From assembly GCA_022059125.1 (NCBI GenBank), contig JAEUWY010000005.1, forward strand, positions 496,001 through 560,000: a stretch of 64,000 nucleotides of DNA. Direction: 5' to 3'. A program made the translations under genes and the position numbers. The DNA is from Corynespora cassiicola. Lineage: Eukaryota; Ascomycota; Dothideomycetes; Pleosporales; Corynesporascaceae. Positions 44,401-56,133 of this stretch are shown here, piece by piece; position 1 is the first letter of the stretch; each line of letters starts with the position of its first letter. The notes below the pieces were generated by a model. It did no database searches. It saw only the letters and a program-made list of their open reading frames with translations, and was not told the origin of the DNA.

Positions 44401-46838
44401 ATGACCCTAGCAAGTCCAAGGACCACCTTCCCTCCCCAGCCGCAGGCATCTTCGAACAATTGAGGGACAAGGGGGCCGAGTCTCGTAACAGCTCTCGCAG
44501 TCGCAACCAGCAAAACCTTCACCTTGAGATGACGGATACCATTGTCGAGCAAGGTCCCGAGACTGGTTATACCAACCTGAGCCCGCCCCTGACTGGTGCA
44601 AGCGTCAAGAGCGCAAAGGCTCGCAGCATCGACCAATACATTAGCAGCCTGGATGAAGCAAACTATTATGCTCGCAAGCGCTCTGACTCTCGCCCCGAGC
44701 CTAGGCCTGGATCCCGCACTGAGCCTCGTCCTGAGAGCCGTACAGCAAGAACTCGTAGCCGCAACCGTGACCCCTCTGAATCACGCGGTCGGTCTGGCGT
44801 GCGTTACATCCGCCCTGCCAAACGCTCTCCGTCATCTCCCGTCCCCATGTCTCCTGAGGATGCAGGTATCTACGCTACCACCCGGAAGGAGGCAGCCACC
44901 AACACGGACAACTTTGATGACGAGAGATATTATCGCGTAGACGTTGGCTCCCCCATCGCTACCGAGTCTGTTGCAAGTAGCCGCACCAACAGGAGTCGTG
45001 CCAGAGTTGGCATGAGCAAGCAACGGTCTTCGTCCAAGACGGCGAGACGCAATGAATCTCCTGAGGTCCTCCAGCGTACTCGCAGCCGAGGAGCAAGTCG
45101 AGCTTCCAGCCGTCGTGCAGCTGAGGACCGCGGCCGAAGCGCCACCCGCGGCACATCTGCCACCCGTTCGCCTGGGTCCCCACAACAAATGTTCCGCGAA
45201 GAAGACACCATCGCAGAGGATTATGAACCTGTCCGTCCTCGCGAGAGGAGCAGCAGTCGCCGACCGGGCGAGCGGGCTAGGAGCAACCGCCGCGAGCCGT
45301 CTCCTGACCGTCGTCTCCCCCGAGACCGATCGATGAGCCGCAAGGCTGCTGCTTCCCTCCGCGAATCAAGCCGGTCTCGTGCAAACATGCGCGAAGCATC
45401 ACCCGAGCGGATCCCTGAGAGCAGACCTGAGAGCAGACCTGAGAGCAGACCTGAGTCTCGGCAATCAAACTTTTCCGGTCGTACCCGCCAACTTTCGCGG
45501 CCTGGCACCATGTCCCGAAAAGAACAGGCTGCAAAGGAACTCGAAGAGCGCAGACTGTCTCTTGCTCGCCGTCCTTCGGCTCCCATGATTCCCCACCCCG
45601 GAGAGTTGGCCCAGCGCCCCATCGCAGAGCGGTATCACACGGCAGACAACGCCGACTACTTCCAATCATCCTCGATGCATCGCGATCCTATTCAGCGCAG
45701 CCAAACGGCCGACCCTGAAATCTCGAAGAAATACTCGCCCACGAACCGGTTCCCCGTCAATGCCACCTCTACCAGTTCGGTGCCAATCGGCCTTCCGGCA
45801 ACTCCTCGAGCTATGCGCCACCCGCGATATATGAGCACGGATCCAAATGAGCGCGAAGGTATCCCTGCTGTGCCGACAATCCCAGACAGCCTTATCACCA
45901 TGGCCCATGAACCAGAGCAGGTTCCTCAGGATGACCTTGGACCACTCTTGCCGGCAACCACTTTTGGCCAGCCCATTGGTCCTACGCGTGCCTCCTCCGC
46001 TCCCCCCGAGGATATTTCACCAAGCAACGTGGCGCCACGGATCTCGCCCACATTCCCCCAAAGGCGTGGCTCTCTTGGCGGTGGTCGCCGCCACTCAAGG
46101 ATGAACACTTCTCCCGATCTTTCGTCGGCTTCCAACTACAAGCGCATCAGCCCGCCGCCGATTACTGCCAGTATCGACGAAACTATTCACGAGAGCGATG
46201 TCGTCATCATAGACCAAGATGCTGCGGCCCCGCCGCTTCTCGCTGAGCTCCAGCATCTTGCTACTCCTCCGCCTCCGCCCCCAGCCCCACTCTTCGATCC
46301 CAATCAGACCATCAGCAAGACCCCTTCCCATAGTCCCAAGAGCAGCGTTGGCCTGATCAATATTGCCATCGATGAGAATACCGCAGACAAGCCACAGGAG
46401 GCCGTGTCGCCCGTAGCCGGCCCAAGTACGTCTGGTTCTCCGCTCAGCCACCGTCGTGGTCGTGGAAGCGTCAGCGAGAACTTGGGTATGACTTTTAAGC
46501 GAGTCACCGAGAGAATGCGAAGCACCAGTCGCTCTCGCAACAAGTCTCCGCCTGTTCGACATGACATCTCCCCTTATGAGAGCATTCCAGAGTTTTCCTT
46601 CCCTCGCAACCCAAATGCGAGGTCGCCTATCGAGAACAACAACACCGACTCGTACTTTGGAAAGTTTTCTCCTCCGCCCCCTCCCCCACCACAGCCAATG
46701 GAGCAGGTGGTTTCTCCAATTGATGAGAGGAACTCGCAGTTCGCAGGGTATCGCCACCCCAAGGAAATACGTGCAAACATGCCCCCCGACACGCTTCAGC
46801 AGGGTGTCTACCAATCGGTGGACACGCCCATGATTTAA
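41442..46838 (+). CDS. WD40 / alpha-solenoid protein with long Arg-Ser-rich tail (1,716 aa)
   Basis: Five exons, 41442-41853, 41916-42039, 42096-42407, 42490-43346 and 43393-46838, join with GT-AG introns of 46-82 nt and keep phase, giving 1,716 aa. Residues about 35-410 read as WD40 blades (RRFNRHREDVSWISVD, AGSTAIVWDLLTGDEVARF, LAAQTSDGDLRVWSVPK, CSWDVRTKRVTYQ). A disordered Ser-rich linker follows. After it comes a helical solenoid (about 570-720: GEAFVQRLLEKGDIHPAVAI, LGLGEYNDAIEVYVSRKYYM, ELAVSQGKAELAVKCFSC). The C-terminal 900 residues are disordered and rich in Arg, Ser, Pro and Glu, with RPES repeats and poly-Pro. The WD40-plus-TPR layout recalls Gemin5- or coat-type scaffolds, but I cannot place it in a named family. 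A scaffold role in RNA-protein assembly or trafficking is inference. Confidence 0.88.
45413..45460 (+). repeat. Coding 12-bp tandem repeat (RPES)
   Basis: Three near-identical gagagcagacct units inside the Arg/Ser-rich tail of the WD40 protein, encoding RPESRPESRPESR. Being a multiple of three, length changes stay in frame. Confidence 0.9.
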
Positions 46839-49168
46839 CTTCTCATCCATGACTACCCCTAGTATTCTCAGCATTCTCTATCACTCGACCTTAATATCTT
46901 CATCTGTTACACTGAGACGACCTTACGACTATACCTTCGAACCATCTTTGGCCACATTGTCATCATCATCGTTGTTTGGAGCGTAAAGCATTGTTTATTG
47001 AAAGTATCATTAGTAGGATCATTCCGCTTGGTATGATCCGGAGCGATCTCATTCTAAGACTTGGGAAATCTTTTCCATGCGCTTCGCGGCGGCAATGTCG
47101 ATACCCACATTGAAGTTTTGTTCTTCAATTCTTTCTCGCTCGCGCCTCTCTACCCCATGCATGGGATAAGAGAGGCATGGCGAGCCCTTGCAAGCGATTG
47201 TTGTTTTGGGTCACTTTAGCATCATTTGTGGTTTTGCATATATATATTTTTCTCTTGTCATTTGCGCGTCTTGTATCTATTACGTTCTGGAAACATTGGA
47301 TTTTTATTGCTTTTAAGTGTGTATACGGTGGCTTGGAGAAAAGAGTTGAAGGAATCGCGTGCGTGGGTGGGGAACTGGTTTTTTTTTTTTGCTGGACGGG
47401 GGAGACTACGGCTTGGAGGTAACTATTGGGTAAAGAGGTGGGGGGAGAGAGTTTTATTCGCTTCGATTTTTTAATGTACATTCTTTGTTCAGCGTCTACG
47501 TTTCCGCTCCTTCTTTCTCTCCTTGGCCTGAATTGTTCCTGTGCTGTTGGCTCTTTTTTCATGTTTTGCGCGCACGACACACCCACGCACACACATACAT
47601 GGCGCTCTTTGCCTCGCTCTGTCTTTCTTCCGACATATCGACCCACCCACGCAATATTTGGACGGATTGTGGAGACCCTCCAATCCGACAGTACCGGCTA
47701 CGACGTGGATGTAGTTGCCATCTACGTCGAGAGTCTTTACCCTAACGCGACACACAACTTTGAGGGAAATATAATGTTTTGACCTCTATACACTACCATG
47801 GTATATATATTGGGATATTAATTTGGGGGAGAGGATAAGAGGGGAGTATGGAATATATGGGATATCAACTCTGGTGGGGAAGAGAACACGGTTTTATACC
47901 AAAGATCAGCGCCTCGCGGCACCCAAAAGTAACGCTTCGTCCCTTTTTTGTCTTTTTGCTCTGCCTGGTTTTGTTGAAGATTCGCTCTCTACTCCATGCT
48001 GCTGTTTGTGTTTTTTTTTGGCTTTTTGCGAAATTTCTGGTTTCCTGTCGCTCCTTGATGGTGGGGGTTGGAGAGGGGGCTTGGGATTAATGAGGTAGTT
48101 GGGTAGAAATCAAGTCGCTCTCTTAATATTTTCAATAAATGCTTGTGATGTATAAGGGGACTCGTGTTCACAATTTTCCAAGGAACTATGGATTTTATAT
48201 CCCTCATTTATGAGTACTCACAACCTTGTGTCGTCTAGGAAAGGCAACAGGCCTAATGCGTTTGCATTTGAGATGATCAATGAAGCACACAGAAGACCAG
48301 TGGTGTCCCAAATTGCAGGTACACACGCAAGGATCGAACCCCTAAGAAATGACCCAGAGTGCCCGAATTTGTGTTTAAATGGCTTTGAGGTTAGATCTTG
48401 GGAGAGCTCCAACTTAAAGAAGTACGAACGAGTCATATATCAAAAACATAGCCGGGTTAATCGTCTAAATTAAGCACTGGCTCGCTATTCCTCAAGCTCA
48501 GATAGCGATAGACTACCTGGGTATGGTCGGAGCTTGCCAGTGACTAGCCTTGATGTGGTTGACATCGGACGTGTTATGTAATAGTCTCGGCGAAACAAAA
48601 CCCCGCTCCGCCTCAGCTAAATTTTCGGAGCTTCACCAAGAAACTTCCTTCGTACCTTCCACTTCCACCACAACACGCCTTTCGCGCTTCATGCACGCGC
48701 AGCGTTAATCGCCACGTTTTTTTCGACTAACATCGCAGCTGGCACTGCTCTCATGTCATACACAGTAAGCAGCCGCTCTCTTTTACCTCGATGCAGATGA
48801 TTATTCCTTTAAACAATCCAACGCCTACAGTATCGTGAAGGACATTAAATCTCTAGAATTACAATGATGCATCTCTCACACCTCGAACTCGCAGCTGCTC
48901 TAGAAGCATTGCTAACCTGGTTGTAGAACATTTGACTGTGGCCGTTGAGCTATTAGCGCGCGCTTTTTTTTCCCTCAATCTTAAAGGTACGGTAACCCCA
49001 TTTTTCCCTTATACCCCCAGCAGAGTGATGATCACACGACACGGAAAGGCATTCCTCAATCTGAACATATTTTGTCGATTCTGTCTGTTATAGTTTCAGC
49101 CTTGTCTGATTCTGCTACCCTCTTCGCAACTTTGAGACTCATTATTCTTTTGAGATCGAAGAGCTAAC
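46839..49168. other. 2.3-kb intergenic region
   Basis: No supported gene. 46,839 to about 48,150 is AT- and T-rich with many long T runs and probably includes the WD40 gene 3' UTR. About 48,590-49,150 is pyrimidine-rich and looks like the promoter and leader of the next candidate gene. Confidence 0.45.
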
Positions 49169-50134
49169 ATGGCATCTGCAGGTACATATTTCCCTCCTTT
49201 CGTACTAGCCTCCCTCGCGCACCTCTTCCCTGATGAAACCCCGATGCGATGGGCGGACAGATTGTACTCGCCGACCGGCATCCGTTTCAAGCAGGCGTAC
49301 AAACCTGTGGGTGTCGGAAGGAGAGGAACTTGTTGATCTAGCATCTCCTGATCCACATCTTTATGCGATGCACACTTTGATTCGCACCTGTGTCTTGGCT
49401 TTGACTAACTTGTCCGTCAAGGTACGGTACACATCTCGTCTTCCTGAACTGCTCCATCTCTTTTATGATGATACTCGATATTCACACTGTGTGAACGGCG
49501 GCCTTGTAACGAGGGCTCGTCTGTCTTGATCTTACAACCAAATCTGATTTAATGAGGTATGTCATCCCGTCAACTTTCATTATTTATGATCATCCACTAA
49601 TGTAACGCAGGCTGATTTCAGATGGACATTTCTACTCTCCGTCCTGCTTGGATGTACATGATATGCATCTGTTCAATGCTGACAAAGCTATTCTACAGAT
49701 CCCCCGCTTGCATCTTACTGTGCATGCTGCTTTTGTGATGGTAAGCTACCTCTCTTACTTTTTTCTCTTCCCCTTCCATGATGAACACAATATTCGCTGT
49801 GTTCTTCCCGAGCTTGTCGTTGAAGAAACAAATATCACCTTGGAGAACTGAAACCCATTCGCCTCTCACTTTTTATCTACGCATCATCATCGTCTTCGGT
49901 TGCTGACGGATGCAGACTTTTCCACGCTTTGTGTGTGAGACTCTTTCAGATAGAAGAATTCAATATGTTAAATTTGATCCTTTGTCTTTTGCCTTGTCTG
50001 TGATGTCCTTGTGCTTGCCTAGCTGTACAATTGATCTGGGTAAAATTAGGTACTACGAAATCATCCTCGGTCGGAAGGAACCGCTGATCGACTCGCGGTT
50101 CCGCGTGCACCTCTCACTCACGCCTGTTCTGTAG
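49169..50134 (+). other. Possible multi-exon gene or decayed remnant, unresolved
   Basis: Too fragmented for a normal ORF call. ATG at 49169 with donor after MASA (49181), a 79-nt intron with a ctgat branch-like site, then exon 49261-49421 reading SVSSRRTNLWVSEGEELVDL onward to LTNLSVK and a gtacgg donor; these two join in phase. Further right, a segment ending atgag|gtatgt and the exon after gtaacgcag join in phase as SDLMRLISDGHFYSPSCLDV and VHDMHLFNADKAILQIPRL, ending at atg|gtaagc near 49,739. A last segment after gatgcag (49,909) reads TFPRFVCETLSDRRIQYVKF and ends at a stop at 50134. The junction between the second and third blocks does not keep phase in any way I can find. It may be a real gene with a missed exon, or a decayed one. 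No family recognised. Confidence 0.3.
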
Positions 50135-50567
50135 TACCGCCTGGGCTGGCAATCGTTCCTAGCGCTATTGTTATGGGCGTAGTAGATGGTTGTCCTATCT
50201 ACGTGACGCCATCGTTCTGCGTGTGATGGCTTGAAACATTGCGGATCAAAGAGTTAGTTCGGTATGATGATGAGGCAGAATACCTGGCCGCCTAGATGCA
50301 AAGGTTGCTTGTCACTCGCACGCAGTAAGGTTGTCAAAGGAGGACAGAATTGGCAGGTAAGGTTTTCGGGCAAGGTTTTGGGTCATCGTTGATGAGACAG
50401 AATCAAGAAGAGTTGTACTTTTTGCTAGATGACATTTGAACGCAACAGACACAAATTCTAGGAAACTCTCCGCTGCGGCAGCACCCTGTCTGAAGGAGAA
50501 TACCAACGCCAATGCCTAGGATTAACAGAAATGGGAGAAGAGTGTGCTTGATTGGTGTCAGAAGGCT
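50135..50567. other. Intergenic gap before the NLR-like gene 3' end
   Basis: Nothing recognisable; a short gap between the unresolved candidate and the NLR-like gene. Confidence 0.4.
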
Positions 50568-53500
50568 TCAAGTGCTATGGTCTTCATCAAGGAGTAGCCT
50601 CAGTACCATTTCATCCCGCTGAGCTAGTCTCTTTGATGCCGGTTGTGCCAGAATCAATTTGACTGCCTTCTTGGTCCAGTTGATGTCTGCGAACCCAACC
50701 GGAAACCCAACTTTGGGGTCATAATGCCTCATCATAGAATGAAAAATGCTGAGCGCATTAGCTGTGACAATGCCTTGGTCTTCAAGTTTTGATGCTGAGA
50801 AACTCGTTCCATCTTGAACCAGATGTGCGATTTCCAGTAGCCAAAGTGGCCGGCTCGAGGGTATTGGTTCTTGACGGAGGGCAGTTCTCAAGGCAATGTC
50901 AAGAAGCGACATGCCATCAATTACCAGAAGTTTCTGGAATACCTTCCTCGATCCAAGGGTCGTGCGAGTCCAGTCGTGCGTTGGAAGTCGAAATCGGTAC
51001 TTTTTCAAGCCGCTGCGGTACATAAGCCTGTGCATTGTTCCAATACACCCTTCCATGCTGCCGTTGTTGGTAGAGATCAAAAGAGCTAAGATAAGGCCGA
51101 CATGTTCTGTACATAGTCCAGAGCAATCAACGACATCAGATGGCCTCTCTCTTCCTCCGAGTATGCATGTCAATATGAAGAGGATCTGCTGTTCAATAGC
51201 GAAAATAAAATCCAGATCCTCTATTTTGGACCCGGCAGCCAAGACACCATCGTAAGAGATTATCAGGTCAAACCCTTGAATCCATCTCCGCTTCATTTGC
51301 ACCATTGCTATGAATATTCGCTTTCGGGCTCCATGGGAAAAGCTGAAGTCTGCTCTATCCATCAGGTCGATTATTTTTGTAAATGCCATCTCTCTGTTTT
51401 CGCGCAATGTCATCAGGGCAGCATCCTCGAACGGATGTTCCATATTGGCATCTGGCTGAAGGCTCTTCCAACGCCAAAATTCCTGGCCTATGGCATTGAA
51501 GAGCTCATCTAAGCCATACGGATACCGACCCATGTCTTTTTCAGCGTCTAGGATGTATTGGCCGTTCCAGAAGCTTCGCGAACCATCTTGAGGTTTTGTC
51601 CCCTCACATAGATGGAAAAATAATGTAATCCAGGGGCCGTAAGGTGAGAATTTCATCCATGAGGTACATCCTGAAAACTGAAAACTGGATATCTTCCAAA
51701 TTTTATAACTTTCAAGTATTCCTTGAGAATGTATCAACCGGTCTTCCAAAAGTAACATCAAGGACCGGATACCGTAGTTCAATGCCCAAAAGATGACTGG
51801 CAAGTGTTCAAGCAGACTGTCCACCGCCCTCCGATTAGATTTGTATTTTGTTTCTTTAGCGTTCTCGGTGAACAATTTCTTATATTCACTCGCAAGAACT
51901 TCGATCTGTCGATGCCAAGGGTGTTCGTTCCATGGTCGAAACTCAAACATCAACAGTCGGGTAAGGACAAGGTCTGAGAACGCAGGCCAGGATGGATCCG
52001 TTTGGTCAAGCGATCTAGTATGAAATGTCCAATGAGTTATGATGTATTCCAGGAGAAGATATTTCGTGGCGAGAATTTCTGATGCTTTCGAGGATACCGG
52101 CAAAGATATCGTCAGTGGTGACGATTGACTTTTAGATCTCAATCCAAATGGATTAAATTTCAAGGCTGTCCCGAAAATCTGCTTCACCGAACCTTGTACA
52201 AGCCCTTCTGCATACGAGCGGTCCAACTGTGCCGTGCCTGGTAAAGTCGCAATTTGAGTTTCAAAATCTGAAAACGAAAGATATGCCATACATATCTCTC
52301 CAATCTCATGATCTGCTTCGGTGGTTTTGAAATGAATTTGATGGGGGTAGTTTCCATACGCTTCCCTGGGCTCCATGCAGAGAAACTGGAGTACTGATCG
52401 GTGAACGAAGGTCACTATTCCACTCGGCTCATCGCAAGTGAGCAGATTACCACATGCGCTGATTAGCCGCGAGCCCGTGTTCCTAGCAATATTATCTGCA
52501 CGGAGGGATTTGTCAGTCTTGTCGATTCCCACGGCCTCCTCTAGTTCTGGGAGAGACAAAGGGCGCCGTGCACAGGCAATCCAACGGAAGGCTTTGCTGA
52601 CCATCGAAAGCTTGGTCTCACCCCCTGGGCCTTCTCCTATTCTTTTAATAATCCGGGCGTAGGTTCTATCCAGTCCCTTGGGGAAATCGACTATGATTTC
52701 GCGGATTGCTTTCTCTGTCATTGCCTCTTGGATCTCGTCCAATTGCAGCTTGGCAAAGAGAAACCTACACAGGGGTCAACTCTTGCGATTGTCCCGAATA
52801 AAACACGTGTGATCAATATCAGGACCACTTGTTGTCTAAAAACACAAAAGGTTTTGATGTAGGTTTTGATGCTCACAACTTTCAGGGAAATGGCATGTAT
52901 CACTTACATTCCTTTTGTATATGTCAATAGTCCATCCAGAACCCCCTGCCGCAGTCTTTGGTTGTTCAGTAGCGGGTTCGCTGGTTGCACTTTCGTCTCA
53001 ATACGCGTTTCGATGTACCGGTTTATATTATCATTGTGGAAAGCCAGAGACAGCAAGTCCACGCTATTATCACCGAATGTATTCCTTACAATGCTTTCTT
53101 CTGATCGGCTTGTGGCAAAAACCTTGGTGACGGTATTTGGGATGGAGATAAGTTGGTCGATAAAGGCCATGGTGGCTGATTGGTTATGTTTGTCAAGTTC
53201 GTCTAGTCCGTCAATAATGACAAACGTATGAGTATACTCTCCGAGAATTCTTAGCAAGAATTCTTGACTCTCTCTTAGTCCAGGATGAACACCTTGTTTA
53301 AAAGGACAATCAAATCCATCGTCGAATCGATCCAAGGGAAGCCGGATCAGAACCTGTTTGACCAAGCAAGCCACCAACTCAGCGATATCGAGGGATGCTA
53401 CATCTGCGTAATCGTAGTAGTAATAGCAGATGATTGAGGTAGGCCCATTGTTCGTAGCCAGCAAGTCTTCAACTACACTGGCGGCTAGAACAGACTTACC

Positions 53501-54509
53501 AGATCCAGGAATTCCATAACAGCATATCATCTTTGATTCTTGCGAGGCTAGCCATAGTGAGAGGCGCTCATTGCCATTTCCTATCCACAAATTGGTACCT
53601 GGATGACGGAGACTTGAATGAACCACATGCTTGGCTGAATAGTTGATGTTTGTCAAATCTGAGAGGATTTCGTGGCGCCTACCGAGTCTGTAGTTGCGCT
53701 TCTGCAGCGCTTGGTTTCTCAACTCGATTTCGCGAGACTTTGCCGCTTCGATCATGTGAGCAACCTTTGCCTCTCGATCGGCGCGCTTTCGATGACCTCG
53801 GAAAGTCACCATGTACTGGTCGAATTCCTTTTGGAATGGTTTCCAAGCAGCTTTAAGAGTGATTGATAAAGGTACTATGACGCATGAGTTTGGAGCATTT
53901 GAGTTATGTTTTCTCGGCCTTACTCATGGAACGGGATTTTCTGGCGAAGAAATGCTTTGCATATATGCAAAAATTGACAACATCGAGATAAGCATCGGAA
54001 ATAACTTGAAGGACTCGCTCATGATCTTTGAATATCATCTCATAAATTTGGAGTCGCGGCAGAACATCAGCTATCTGGGCAAACATGTCGACTAGCTTGT
54101 CTTGAAATTTGCCTGCCTCACTCGCAATCTGGTGATGGTTCGGATTTAGCTTTGTCTGCCGTGAAGACTCGTAAAAAAAATGTGACATTGGGACACTTAC
54201 CAGCATGACCACACGAATACTTCCCCAAATTGGCGAAAGAATTTCCGGGTACGAGTTGACGAACACGTCCATTGCTTTGCCATACTCTTCTAGGGAATCT
54301 GAGAAGGAAGCTAGCCTTTGCTGAATCATCCAGCCTTTGCTTCCAGCAATATACTTCTTTTGTGTCGAGCTGGCGTCGTAGAATATGTTTTCGAGCGTCG
54401 CATTTTTGTAACGCTCCACATCCTCGGGGTCAAGGCCTTCAAGGAATCGTTCTCTTGCATGTTTCCAAGGCTCTGTCGGAAAAGGAACGCTGGTACAAAT
54501 GCCGGCCAT
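50568..54509 (-). CDS. NACHT-domain NLR-like (STAND) protein, 1,217 aa
   Basis: A fungal STAND/NLR protein of the kind linked to self/non-self recognition and programmed cell death. Four exons, 54509-54201, 54128-53924, 53850-52908 and 52764-50568, keep phase. Residues 1-190 match a common N-terminal domain of fungal NACHT proteins (DUF7708-like: LEEYGKAMDVFVNSYPEILS, PIWGSIRVVML, GKFQDKLVDMFAQIADVLPR). The P-loop is GIPGSGKS at 284-291, Walker B HTFVIIDGLDEL at about 380-390, a sensor-like KVFATSRSEE follows, and the helical part includes RIIKRIGEG and FVHRSVLQFL. The C-terminal 500 residues are helical and hydrophobic but show no clear ankyrin, WD40 or TPR repeats, unlike many fungal NLRs. 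A secreted cysteine-rich protein gene is next upstream. Confidence 0.9.
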
Positions 54510-54974
54510 ACCTCATAGTTGTGGCATGCTGCGAATGATGTCTGTTCTTTCGGTGTGACGAAGTAGCCGAATACAAGCCAGATGTACCGGAGTTCAAACA
54601 AGACAGTACGGTACTGATGATGAGTTGTTGTGGATGCCTATGACAGCTGAGGGGTCATGAGTTTGGCAAGGTTGTCTTGGCAGCTGACTGCATCCAGTGG
54701 CTACCATCGAAAAACCCGAACGGGCTCACGGGCTCGTGAATAATAAGACCATAATATAAGCCATTCCCAAGTTACTTGTGCCAATTAAAAAAGGTCAACT
54801 TGAATGGAAAGACGAGACTTAGACTACAAAAGTAAGTTTTGTATCAAATGGGGATTTAGAAAGGTTGGTCACTTAAAAAAGTGAAGCACACAGACAGACT
54901 ATGAACTCTTCTTGAAAATAAAACGATTCAATTATTGCCAGAGTATGGCAATTCATTGCATGTTTGCGTGACGC
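54510..54974. other. NLR-like gene 5' region
   Basis: AT-rich gap upstream of the NLR-like ATG and downstream of the secreted-protein gene, both minus-strand. It should carry the NLR promoter. No gene is seen. Confidence 0.45.
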
Positions 54975-55760
54975 TTACGGCGCACTTCCCTCGAGAGGTG
55001 CTGATCCTGGAATCTGAACAACACCACTACCACCTTCGCCTGTCTTATCAGTCTCCAAATTATTCGGGTTATTCGGATCTATAGCCGGATATCCCAGAAA
55101 ACATTCTTCATTCCCATCGACTTCAGCGCAGTAGGGCCTCGTACAAGGCTGAAGGCACGCAATCCCCGGATCGGTAAACACACTCAACGAGCCCGGAAGT
55201 TCCCGACCCCGGACCTGATTCACATATCCCCCTCTACGTGCCTTCCACCCTTGAGCACATGTACAGTACCCCCCAGTACATGTAGCATAATCCCCACACG
55301 GATTTAGATAATCGCATCTTTTCAAATGACACACTAGCCCCTCTCCCCAAGCATTCGCAGACTTGGCATTCGGCGAGGCAAAAGCATTAGGCTCTTCCTC
55401 TTGTAGCGGAGGCCCAAACATTGGGCCCAAGGGTCGGTTTTGGCAGCGCCGGTCGCGGGGGCACTTGCGGCAGTTTAGGGCGCGAGGTGGGCATCCGGAC
55501 CAGCCGTCAAGGTGATCGAGCATTTGAGAGCGGCCGCTACCATCCCAGGGGGAGACTCCTGAGGCGGAGAAAAAGGAGGAGGGCATGTCTGCACTGGAGC
55601 CGGAAGGCTTAGAGGATGGGGTGCTGGGAAGATTGGGGTCGCGGTTTGGATCTCGATGGGGGATGATGGAGATTGAATGGAGTTCATCGATGGGGTTTGC
55701 GAGCATTGGTGAAGTGAAGAGAGAAAGAAGAACAGCAATACTAAAGAAGTAGTTATTCAT
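54975..55760 (-). CDS. Secreted cysteine-rich protein with an EGF-like segment (261 aa)
   Basis: A single-exon ORF with a typical signal peptide: MNNYFFSIAVLLSLFTSPML then ANPIDE, cleavage expected near residue 21. The mature part has a Pro/Ser-rich stretch, then 14 cysteines between about 90 and 230, an even number consistent with disulfide pairing. Residues about 145-175 read CDYLNPCGDYATCTGGYCTC, an EGF-like arrangement, and a further C-x2-C-x4-C group follows (CLQPCTRPYC). There is no TM segment after the signal peptide and no clear GPI signal. It has no recognised enzyme domain. Secretion, Cys content and position beside an NLR-like gene suggest an effector-like or cell-surface protein; that is inference. 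Confidence 0.82.
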   Translation of the reverse strand: MNNYFFSIAVLLSLFTSPMLANPIDELHSISIIPHRDPNRDPNLPSTPSSKPSGSSADMPSSFFSASGVSPWDGSGRSQMLDHLDGWSGCPPRALNCRKCPRDRRCQNRPLGPMFGPPLQEEEPNAFASPNAKSANAWGEGLVCHLKRCDYLNPCGDYATCTGGYCTCAQGWKARRGGYVNQVRGRELPGSLSVFTDPGIACLQPCTRPYCAEVDGNEECFLGYPAIDPNNPNNLETDKTGEGGSGVVQIPGSAPLEGSAP

Positions 55761-56133
55761 TCTGGGCCGCTACGCTTGGGACGAGTGAGTTGTAGAGCAA
55801 AGTTGCTGATAAAAATGTCGGAGAGTGCAAGCCTGAAGCTATTGGGGATTTTCTATTACCTACATAGCCCCTGTTTGGGGCCTCATGTGTACTATGGAAG
55901 GTGAAGAATGTGTTGTGAAACCGAGAAAGGAATGTCGAGCATCACATAGAAACTTTGGTAAATAGATCAAGCAAACGGAACCAGTAAGAGAGAAGCCTTC
56001 CTTGAGGCACGCGAGAGATGTGAGATGTTGCGCATTCGTTGAATCGCATTTCAGCCTGTAGGGTCTTTACAACTTGGGTTGACGATGTCCCACCCTTAAC
56101 ACAACTGCATTGATAGAGAGTCAACTTTCAACC
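55761..56133. other. Intergenic region upstream of the secreted-protein gene
   Basis: A tandem gap, probably the promoter of the minus-strand secreted-protein gene. Nothing else is seen. Confidence 0.4.

Noticed and set aside
48210..48473. 87-aa plus-strand ORF
   Set aside because: No domain, no splice extension, and AT-rich intergenic composition.
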